This document shows, piece by piece, positions 1-5,455 of a stretch of DNA of 7,296 bases. A program made the position numbers and the translations under genes. A model generated the notes under the pieces. That model had not been told where the DNA came from, made no database searches, and was given only the letters and a program-made list of their open reading frames with translations. The stretch is from JAFAQB01 sp046724555 (GTDB lineage Archaea > Thermoproteota > Nitrososphaeria > Nitrososphaerales > Nitrososphaeraceae): positions 1 through 7,296 of the forward strand of contig JBKOWU010000004.1 of assembly GCA_046724555.1 (NCBI GenBank). Reading direction: 5' to 3'. The stretch's first letter is position 1. Each line of letters starts with the position of its first letter.

Positions 1-158
1 CAATGCAAGTTACAAATATTGTTAACGTCTACCGAGCCATATAGTGCAGGCTTTGAATGAAAGAATTTAATGCCAATGTATTTTCTAAATATGCTGGCAA
101 AAAAGGGTACTTCACGGATAAGATCCGTCACACCCCGACCATAAACTAGATCTACCAT
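1..158 (-). CDS. Radical SAM protein, N-terminal fragment (cut by window edge)
   Basis: The frame is open from an ATG at 158 to the window edge (52 codons plus two bases), and an in-frame TAA 12 nt upstream of the ATG rules out a longer start. The fragment begins MVDLVYGRGVTDLI and ends VNNICNLH, followed by TG, which must be Cys if the pattern holds. This reads as the start of the radical SAM CxxxCxxC motif (first Cys at residue 49), whose three cysteines hold the 4Fe-4S cluster that cleaves S-adenosylmethionine. The third cysteine and the rest of the barrel lie outside the window, so the reaction and subfamily cannot be named. About 48 residues precede the motif, including an aromatic and basic stretch near residues 18-33. 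A TATA-like box centred about 26 nt upstream of the ATG supports a leaderless start. It is divergent from the helicase gene. The open frame is certain; the family rests on one short motif. Confidence 0.72.
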   Translation of the reverse strand, partial: MVDLVYGRGVTDLIREVPFFASIFRKYIGIKFFHSKPALYGSVDVNNICNLH

Positions 159-178
159 TACGTAATCTTAAAACTGCA

Positions 179-190
179 CATATAGATAAG
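179..190 (-). promoter_or_regulatory. TATA-like box for the radical SAM gene
   Basis: On the minus strand this reads CTTATCTATATG, centred about 26 nt before the ATG at 158. That is the distance expected between an archaeal TATA box and a transcription start coinciding with the start codon. The assignment is inferred from position and composition only. Confidence 0.45.
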
Positions 191-260
191 TCTATATTTA
201 CCAGATATCATGGTTCCCCTAAGATCATTAAATAATACAGAACCTCAGTATAATCCAGTA

Positions 261-272
261 AAAAAATTTATC
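261..272 (+). promoter_or_regulatory. TATA-like box for the helicase gene
   Basis: AAAAAATTTATC is centred about 28 nt before the GTG at 295. No Shine-Dalgarno motif lies between it and the start, so a leaderless transcript beginning at or near the GTG is likely. The 136 nt between the two divergent start codons must contain both this promoter and that of the radical SAM gene. Confidence 0.5.
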
Positions 273-294
273 TTGTTATTAGCCTATCGAAAGT

Positions 295-2871
295 GTGTCT
301 CGCTACAGATGTCCAAAGTGTAAACTTCCTAATTCAATAGATGTCAATAAGGTACATGATGGGAGATTGATAATCATTTGTTCTGGATGCGGAATTTGTA
401 CACTAGTACCTTCAATGAGCAATCTCGATGAAGCATATCTGGAATTTCTAAGCATGTATGATAGTGGGCAAATTACTGAGATCGAAAGTTTGAAATCTTT
501 GATGGAACACGAAAAGCTTCTTCGTCCAATATCTGAAATAGACACGATGATTTTACGTAATAATGCCAATGATAATGAAATGCTCAAAGGCGTACTGCGT
601 TCCCAAAAGGACTACGTAGTAGATTATAAAGTTATACAGGAACCTGAACCTGAACATGGAGACGAAGTTAAACATCTGCCTGTAGATGACGCTATAATTA
701 ATACTCTGATGGATATACAAATTAAAAAACTATACAAGTTTCAAGAAGAATCAGTTAAGACCTTTTTAAATGGAAAAGACGTAGTTGTTGTTGCACCAAC
801 TGCTTCCGGTAAGACAGAGGCATTTTGTATCCCTGTTTTGCAGAAGATCTTTGAAGAATTATCACTTTTCGGCTTCGCCAAGTCTAAAATAAGAGGAAAA
901 CAAAAAATATTTGCAATCTTTGTATATCCTACGAAAGCACTTGCCAGAGACCAGTTAGCAAAGATAAAACAGCTCGCAGAGCCTTTGGGGATATATGCAA
1001 ATATATTTGATGGCGATACCACACGCGAACAAAGGGATTCGATACTGTCTAGTCCTCCAGAAATTATCATCACAAATTTTGACATTCTTCATTATCATCT
1101 ACTAAATAGGACAAAATTTTCGTATTTAATTACTGATGCTGGATTTCTAGTCATTGATGAAGCTCATATATATACGGGTATTTTTGGGGCTAATGTCCAT
1201 TATATTATAAGGAGACTTGAAAGGATGTCAAGAAATAGAAAACTGCAGATAATAGCTGCATCCGCAACTCTTCCAAATGCAAAAGAATTCTGCATGTCTT
1301 TATTTGGAAGAAAAATGAATATTGTATATGGCAAAGGCAGAAGAGGCAAAATTAATTTTATAATATTATTTCCATCCTTGCGCTCACGTAGATCTTTGAT
1401 GATCGATCTGGTCAGACAAATGACTACAAATAATCATAAGACAATTGCATTTAACAAATCCCATTTAGGCTCTGAGCTTCTTGCCTTCTATTTATCTAAA
1501 CAAGGCCTAAAAGTAAAGGTACATAGAGCAGGACTATTGCCAGCAGAACGTAAAATAGTTGAACGATCATTTATAAATGGCAAATTAATGGCGATTTCAG
1601 CAACACCTACATTGGAGTTGGGAATAGATGTTGGCGATGTAGATGCCATCGTATCAGATATAGTTCCCATTAATCGACTGATCCAGCGCGTTGGAAGAGC
1701 AGCAAGAGGTGGACAAGAAGGATATGCGTTTCTTGCATTAGGTAATGATCCAATAAGTCAATATTATAAATTACATCCAAGTGATTACATGGCAGATCAG
1801 GAAATGGCATACACTGATCCTTCTAATCCATTTGTAGAGGAACATCAAGTTCTTGCCATGGCTTGTGACAGACCTATTTTAGTGACAGAATCGTTTACTA
1901 TATTACATATTATTGAAAGACTTACTTCGAAAGGCTTGCTTCATATGTCAAATGGAAAATTCCTTCCTGACTTTAATAAAGCAATGAGCATTTTAAGAGA
2001 TTTTAGTATCAGAGGAATTGGAAGTGGTACCGACATATTTTTCAGTGGAAAGTTGGTTGCTGAACGTTCGTTGCCACAAGCACTAGAGGAGCTACATGAT
2101 AATGCAATATACTTTCTATCTGGAAAAAGATATCAGGTAAAAAAGCTTCATTTCGATCCGAAAAAGGAAAGACGATCATATGCAGAACTAATACGCATTC
2201 CAGATGATTATCCATACTACACAAAGTCAGTAGTTGATGAGATACCGACTGTGCTTAGCACGTATGAACATAAAACAGCCATCGGGATAGAAGTAAAATA
2301 CTGTTCTTTGAAGATTCAAAAGAGAGTGTTAGGCTATTCCAATATTGAAATCGGACAGGAAGTTGCAAAAGGGACCAAAGTCATGTTTGAAAATCCTATT
2401 GAGTTTCAATTCATAACTAAAGGGCTTGTTTTCAGAGCACCAAGACCTGTAAATACTTTAAAAAATGCAAATGACGAGCAATATGCAGAGATGAGTGGAT
2501 ATCATGCTTCTGAACATGTAATGATAGAAGGAAGTACAATGATAACTGGAGGCGCATCCCAGGACTTGGGAGGAATATCTCTAGGCTCCTCAGGTTTAAT
2601 TTTCATATATGATGGTACTATTGGCGGAAATGGTGCTAGCAGAGTACTTTATGACAAATTCGAAAATGCATTAGAGAGGTCATTACGAATATTAACAGAA
2701 TGTTCGTGCAGAAGTGAAAGCGGTTGCCCCAGGTGTACTTATTCTTATAGGTGTGGAAATAATAATGAATATCTTCACAAGATTGCTGCTATCGAAGTAT
2801 TAAAGAGGGTATCGGAGAGAGAGGAGACGCATGTTGAGGATGTAGTACCTATGGATCGTACGCTTGTATGA
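295..2871 (+). CDS. DEAH-box superfamily 2 helicase with N-terminal zinc ribbon and DUF1998-like C-terminus (MrfA/YprA-like)
   Basis: ATP-driven superfamily 2 helicase. Residues 6-35 form a putative zinc ribbon (C6xxC9, C29xxC32, with another Cys at 35). A Q-motif-like FQEES at 149-153 precedes Walker A APTASGKT (167-174), motif Ia PTKALARDQ (212-220), Walker B DEAH (288-291) and SAT (323-325). The second RecA domain carries motif V around ATPTLELGIDVGD (436-448) and motif VI QRVGRAARG (464-472). The C-terminus has HASEH (737-741) and a cysteine cluster (C803, C805, C811, C814, C820) typical of DUF1998. Known relatives such as Bacillus MrfA are repair helicases translocating 3'-5' on DNA; a repair role here is inference. 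The length is normal for the family plus the extra N-terminal domain, and all catalytic motifs are intact. The GTG start puts the zinc ribbon at the extreme N-terminus and fits the TATA-like box 28 nt upstream. An Lhr-type helicase is less likely because of the C-terminal cysteines. Confidence 0.93.
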   Translation: MSRYRCPKCKLPNSIDVNKVHDGRLIIICSGCGICTLVPSMSNLDEAYLEFLSMYDSGQITEIESLKSLMEHEKLLRPISEIDTMILRNNANDNEMLKGVLRSQKDYVVDYKVIQEPEPEHGDEVKHLPVDDAIINTLMDIQIKKLYKFQEESVKTFLNGKDVVVVAPTASGKTEAFCIPVLQKIFEELSLFGFAKSKIRGKQKIFAIFVYPTKALARDQLAKIKQLAEPLGIYANIFDGDTTREQRDSILSSPPEIIITNFDILHYHLLNRTKFSYLITDAGFLVIDEAHIYTGIFGANVHYIIRRLERMSRNRKLQIIAASATLPNAKEFCMSLFGRKMNIVYGKGRRGKINFIILFPSLRSRRSLMIDLVRQMTTNNHKTIAFNKSHLGSELLAFYLSKQGLKVKVHRAGLLPAERKIVERSFINGKLMAISATPTLELGIDVGDVDAIVSDIVPINRLIQRVGRAARGGQEGYAFLALGNDPISQYYKLHPSDYMADQEMAYTDPSNPFVEEHQVLAMACDRPILVTESFTILHIIERLTSKGLLHMSNGKFLPDFNKAMSILRDFSIRGIGSGTDIFFSGKLVAERSLPQALEELHDNAIYFLSGKRYQVKKLHFDPKKERRSYAELIRIPDDYPYYTKSVVDEIPTVLSTYEHKTAIGIEVKYCSLKIQKRVLGYSNIEIGQEVAKGTKVMFENPIEFQFITKGLVFRAPRPVNTLKNANDEQYAEMSGYHASEHVMIEGSTMITGGASQDLGGISLGSSGLIFIYDGTIGGNGASRVLYDKFENALERSLRILTECSCRSESGCPRCTYSYRCGNNNEYLHKIAAIEVLKRVSEREETHVEDVVPMDRTLV

Positions 2872-3352
2872 AATATGGCTATCGCCATCGTGCTATGACT
2901 TGTACAATAATCTACAATAGCTTGGTATGAATATTTTCTGTCATAGTTAATCTCAAATTTTCAATAAGTTGTAAACAACAATTATTCTTCTTTTTGGTAA
3001 CCAAATGGAGAGTAATCCAAACTAACAATTGCTGTGTTTTACAATACCAAGTTCAATTATGATTCTTGATATATTTTTGGTTGTAGCAGGTAGTCGAGTG
3101 TTCATTATACAGTTCAAAATACTGTAGTTAACATATATTTCGCTTATTGCTCTTCTGAAATTTCTTAAATCACAGCTTTTATATTGTCACATACCCTTTC
3201 CAAGCCACATATTTTCATTAAAATCAAAACTATGTTTATCGGATATTTGACATGTGGCTAAGTCAATGTGTTGTTATATGATTACCTTGTGGCTCGACTG
3301 ATCTTCTAAAAATGCAAACACTGCCATCAGAATATAATTTGAAAATAAGGAG
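2872..3352. other. Intergenic gap of 481 nt without a supported gene
   Basis: No reading frame with a credible start, length and composition is seen on either strand. The region holds a small ATGGC/GCCAT stem just after the helicase stop (2875-2888), the possible terminator described separately, and an 8-bp inverted repeat AGCCACAT/ATGTGGCT at 3203-3210 and 3252-3259. A minus-strand stretch of about 50 stop-free codons has no usable early start. It is most likely untranslated spacer plus the tRNA 3' flank, although a small RNA cannot be excluded. Confidence 0.5.
2968..2995 (+). terminator. Possible pyrimidine-rich terminator after the helicase gene
   Basis: A short self-complementary GTTGTAAACAAC is followed by TTCTTCTTTTT, about 100 nt past the helicase stop. 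Archaeal transcription commonly ends at U-rich tracts without a strong hairpin. The stem is only four to five pairs, so the T-rich run is the main evidence. Confidence 0.25.
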
Positions 3353-3427
3353 TGCGACGGCCGGGATTTGAACCCGGGTTACCAGATTGGCAATCTGATG
3401 TCCTAGACCAAACTGGACGACCGTCGC
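3353..3427 (-). tRNA. tRNA-Gly (anticodon GCC)
   Basis: Read on the minus strand, this folds into a complete cloverleaf of 75 nt including the discriminator. The acceptor stem GCGACGG pairs perfectly with CCGTCGC. The D stem is GTCC/GGAC around an 11-nt loop containing GG. The anticodon stem TCAGA/TCTGG (one wobble pair) encloses the loop TTGCCAA, with T33 before GCC, which decodes GGC and GGT glycine codons. A 4-nt variable loop is followed by the T stem CCGGG/CCCGG around TTCAAAT. The discriminator is A. CCA is not encoded (the next bases are CTCC), so it must be added by the CCA-adding enzyme, as is common in archaea. There is no intron. It stands alone between two long gaps, and an AT-rich stretch about 27-43 nt upstream may hold its promoter. 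Confidence 0.96.
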
Positions 3428-3758
3428 ACGAATATTCCAACTCCATGCAAGGAGATATTCTAAAGATTTAACCTTGTCTTTAATTAATCATTCGAAATCA
3501 ATGATCAGAATAATTCTATTATAATATCATCATTGTGAGTTTGAGCACATTTTACAATAAAGATTTTTATTTTTATTCTTTATAACCATAGAGGATGTCT
3601 TCAAAAACTCGTGTTAGTCTACATTGAAATTGATAAAATTTTTTCTCTATAATAATTGCTTATGAATTGCATATGCGAACAAATATGTGTATTTATTTAT
3701 ATTGTGTTATCATCATGTATACGGGCTATATTAATCAGCGGAATGTTGATTGAATACA
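3428..3758. other. Intergenic gap of 331 nt, AT-rich, no firm gene
   Basis: This stretch lies between the tRNA 5' end and the 3' end of the minus-strand gene. It contains a 7-bp inverted repeat CAATGAT/ATCATTG (3499-3505 and 3529-3535) and a very T-rich plus-strand tract at 3563-3581. A 37-codon hydrophobic plus-strand frame begins at 3662 and is discussed as a finding. Part of the region should carry the tRNA promoter and the 3' untranslated region of the minus-strand gene. I cannot support an annotated gene here. Confidence 0.5.
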
Positions 3759-4379
3759 TCATAGTAGTAGGATAAGAGTAGTAAATCCTCTACTTTCTAC
3801 AACAGAGTTTTCGTTAACTTCTTCAGCCAGTATGGTAATAGATATAACGTCATATTTAAGGCAGTTTTTAGCATCGATAACAACGTAATCGCTTAAGATA
3901 TCGACACCTCTCAAGCTCTCCGGACTAATTCTAAAATTTACCTGTGAGCTGGAATTAATTAAAAACAATTGATCTTTGCCGTAATTCCCTATGCGAGCAA
4001 GTCTCCCATCTCTGGGATTTACTATTACATTTAGTTGAACTTCACCGATGGGATTAGTAGTATATCGGCTCGTGTTATTCACAAGAACTCTGAATCTGAA
4101 TGGATATCCCGCTGTACTTTCTGCCATTTTATTGATGCCATCATTCATGATAATGTCTACCTTCTTAATTGTGTCAGCATATTTGAAAATCCACTCATTT
4201 GTTGTCTGTACTATATTATCTATGCTTGCTTTCCTTGACTTGTTTTCCCCCTCACTAAGCTGATATCTATCAACCCATTCCTTGTAATCTTTACTAATGT
4301 CTACTATAAATTCAGTACATGTATTCTGATAGTCTTCAATACTCGTAGCCCGCTCTGATCCACCATCTGCGGCAAACAT
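3759..4379 (-). CDS. Unrecognised protein with helical N-terminal half and beta-rich C-terminal half
   Basis: I do not recognise this 206-residue protein. The first 95 or so residues are charged and look helical (around DYKEWVDRYQ and NEWIFKYADTIKKVD), possibly a coiled coil or bundle. The remainder, from about PFRFRVLVNN, alternates hydrophobic and polar residues (VQLNVIVNPRDGRL, YVVIDAKNCLKYDVISITIL), like a beta sandwich or similar fold. There is no signal peptide or membrane segment apart from the hydrophobic tail TLILLL, so it is probably cytoplasmic. I chose ATG at 4379 because a TATA-like TTTTTATTAT is centred about 26 nt upstream. The same frame opens two codons earlier with TTG codons at 4385 and 4382, which are less likely. 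It is transcribed divergently from the gene starting at 4460, with 80 nt between the starts. Coding status is likely given the length and uninterrupted protein-like composition; function is unknown. Confidence 0.72.
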   Translation of the reverse strand: MFAADGGSERATSIEDYQNTCTEFIVDISKDYKEWVDRYQLSEGENKSRKASIDNIVQTTNEWIFKYADTIKKVDIIMNDGINKMAESTAGYPFRFRVLVNNTSRYTTNPIGEVQLNVIVNPRDGRLARIGNYGKDQLFLINSSSQVNFRISPESLRGVDILSDYVVIDAKNCLKYDVISITILAEEVNENSVVESRGFTTLILLL

Positions 4380-4400
4380 CAACAAAATATTATGTATTAC

Positions 4401-4410
4401 ATAATAAAAA
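4401..4410 (-). promoter_or_regulatory. TATA-like box for the minus-strand unknown gene
   Basis: The minus strand reads TTTTTATTAT, centred about 26 nt before the ATG at 4379, which suits a leaderless archaeal transcript. It favours that ATG over the TTG codons upstream of it. Confidence 0.5.
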
Positions 4411-4432
4411 GTTGTAAGCTGATAAACTGGTA

Positions 4433-4444
4433 GATATAATAAAT
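4433..4444 (+). promoter_or_regulatory. TATA-like box for the plus-strand unknown gene
   Basis: GATATAATAAAT lies about 22 nt before the ATG at 4460 and about 28 nt before the in-frame ATG at 4466. The spacing slightly favours 4466 if the transcript is leaderless. It sits only about 22 nt from the opposing TATA-like box of the divergent gene, so a regulator bound between them could affect both promoters. Confidence 0.45.
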
Positions 4445-4459
4445 GAATTATGCTAAATC

Positions 4460-4942
4460 ATGATAATGATCTTATTTTCAGATTTAATTGAAGAATTGAG
4501 AAATAATATACTCTCCAACAGAGAGAATCTGCATAGAATTTTGAATAGAAATCCTAATATTGCATACCAAAAACTTAATGAGCTTGCAATTTTCACAGGC
4601 TCTCGCTACAGTTTAAGCTTGCAACTGCATTTTCCAAATTCAAAAAAGATTTTCGATATTGACTCTTATGGGACAGAAAACATTGGCATAGTCGTAGATA
4701 AATTTCGTAGGACTTTTCCTATTCCAAGAGAAGAAATAAAATACATGGCAATCGAAGCTCTAGGCAATAGCGTTCAGGTACACGATGCATATATGTATGA
4801 AGGAAAAGAAGGCGTTAAGATAGTTTTAGAGAAGGGCAGGATAGAAGTCCTACCAGGCTCCATTCATTTGTGGTGCAAAGTAGATGATGAAAAAATAAAA
4901 AATTATGTTGATTGGTTGATGCAAAATATTTATTTCAGATAA
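4460..4942 (+). CDS. Unrecognised 160-residue cytoplasmic protein
   Basis: I do not recognise this protein. It begins MIMILFSDLIEELRNNIL, an amphipathic helix, followed by another helical stretch to about residue 45. The middle alternates beta-like segments (YSLSLQLHFP, then GIVVDKFRRTFPIPREEI), and the end has strands around KEGVKIVLEKGRIEVLPG and a final helix KIKNYVDWLMQNIYF. There is no signal peptide, membrane segment or cysteine cluster, so it is probably a soluble single-domain protein. ATG at 4460 gives the longest form. ATG at 4466 is two codons shorter and better spaced from the TATA-like box, so the start is uncertain by two residues. The gene is divergent from the 3759-4379 gene. 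A shared promoter region suggests, but does not prove, related roles. The uninterrupted length, protein-like composition and promoter support a real gene. Confidence 0.72.
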   Translation: MIMILFSDLIEELRNNILSNRENLHRILNRNPNIAYQKLNELAIFTGSRYSLSLQLHFPNSKKIFDIDSYGTENIGIVVDKFRRTFPIPREEIKYMAIEALGNSVQVHDAYMYEGKEGVKIVLEKGRIEVLPGSIHLWCKVDDEKIKNYVDWLMQNIYFR

Positions 4943-4987
4943 TTGGCATCATTATCCTAATAGCACAAGTTATTGGGAATCAACTAA

Positions 4988-5032
4988 TTTTTGTATTCTA
5001 TCGTAGTTCGAAAAATGGTGCTTTTTCTTCTC
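4988..5032 (+). terminator. Possible U-tract terminator after the 4460 gene
   Basis: Two T-rich runs, TTTTT at 4988-4992 and CTTTTTCTTCTC at 5021-5032, follow the stop codon by about 45 and 80 nt. U-tracts like these are the usual archaeal termination signal. No convincing hairpin accompanies them. Confidence 0.25.
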
Positions 5033-5080
5033 GTGTTTGCCCTTGAATATATTCGACATGAGGTAGGTATGTATTATTTA

Positions 5081-5092
5081 TTTATTTAATTA
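5081..5092 (+). promoter_or_regulatory. TATA-like box for the 59-residue ORF
   Basis: TTTATTTAATTA is centred about 27 nt before the ATG at 5114. The surrounding 30 nt are almost entirely A and T, so the exact element cannot be fixed, but the spacing favours the ATG over the GTG two codons upstream. Confidence 0.35.
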
Positions 5093-5113
5093 TTTATTGA
5101 TATCTTAGTGCTT

Positions 5114-5293
5114 ATGGAATGTAAGCGATATGGCCTGCTACTCTTATCTTCTGTCTTAGTCCGATCAAAAAAGAGCGGTATTATTGAATTAGTATTTGAA
5201 CCACCGGCAAAAAACCTTGACATGCCAATAATTACAACTCTTGCGCTTATAATGGCATTGCAGAAATTATGTATTGAAATTAAGACTCTCTAG
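5114..5293 (+). CDS. Possible small protein of 59 residues, unrecognised
   Basis: This short frame begins MECKRYGLLLLSSVLVRSKK and continues with GIIELVFEPP and a hydrophobic helix-like end, TTLALIMALQKLCIEIKTL. I do not recognise it. Two hydrophobic stretches, near residues 8-16 and 40-50, are too short or interrupted to call as membrane segments with confidence. The protein could equally be a small soluble alpha/beta protein. The ATG at 5114 is preferred because a TATA-like tract lies at leaderless distance; a GTG at 5108 would add two residues. No Shine-Dalgarno motif is present just upstream. Neighbours give no functional clue: the gene upstream is on the same strand 171 nt away, and the gene downstream is convergent. 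Chance open frames of this length occur in AT-rich DNA, so coding status is uncertain. Confidence 0.4.
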   Translation: MECKRYGLLLLSSVLVRSKKSGIIELVFEPPAKNLDMPIITTLALIMALQKLCIEIKTL

Positions 5294-5342
5294 ATAATAT
5301 ATGGATTTGACTGAAAATCATGATGTAAATAAGTGAGCATAG

Positions 5343-5348
5343 AAAAAA
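5343..5348 (-). terminator. Possible T6 terminator for the secreted-protein gene
   Basis: Six consecutive T on the minus strand lie about 108 nt past the stop of the convergent surface-protein gene. A transcript reaching it would first pass through the 16-bp inverted repeat. Only the T-run supports this call. Confidence 0.22.
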
Positions 5349-5381
5349 TGTGGCTTATGCATCTACTAGTAAGCGCTGCAT

Positions 5382-5440
5382 TTTACCCATCATCTATAGG
5401 TTACAATAGATTCTTTCTGGCATAATAGATGATGGGTAAA
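5382..5440. repeat. Perfect 16-bp inverted repeat with 27-nt spacer
   Basis: The arms TTTACCCATCATCTAT (5382-5397) and ATAGATGATGGGTAAA (5425-5440) are exact reverse complements. The spacer is 27 nt and complementarity stops at both ends. The element sits between two converging genes, 88 nt past one stop and 15 nt past the other. In RNA it could form a 16-bp stem with a large loop on either strand, perhaps protecting 3' ends. Neither orientation is followed directly by a T-run, so it is not a standard intrinsic terminator. It could also be a DNA-binding site or the remnant of a tiny inverted-repeat element, although no flanking target duplication is visible. Confidence 0.9.
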
Positions 5441-5455
5441 GATGTACGCATACTG

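Noticed and set aside
1..60. A 19-codon plus-strand frame ending at a stop at 58-60, possibly the tail of an upstream gene
   Set aside because: It is antisense to the radical SAM frame, which has a start codon, a promoter and a recognisable motif.
295..2871. Helicase as part of a DISARM-like defence system, because DUF1998 and related helicase domains occur there
   Set aside because: No methyltransferase, phospholipase D-like protein or other defence gene is in the window, and the helicase and DUF1998 regions are joined in a single protein as in MrfA-type repair helicases.
3059..3127. A 22-residue hydrophobic plus-strand frame starting MILDIFLVVAG
   Set aside because: It is very short, has no TATA-like box or ribosome binding site at a suitable distance, and is expected by chance in AT-rich DNA.
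3353..3427. The tRNA-Gly gene as an integration site for a mobile element
   Set aside because: No second copy of the tRNA 3' end is found in the window, and no integrase gene is nearby.
4035..4263. Two plus-strand frames of 67 and 71 codons opposite the 3759-4379 gene
   Set aside because: They lie wholly antisense to a longer, more protein-like frame, and they look like translated complements.
5014..5088. A 24-residue plus-strand frame starting MVLFLLVFALEY
   Set aside because: It is too short, overlaps the T-rich region likely to be a terminator and the AT-rich promoter tract of the next ORF, and has no promoter element of its own.
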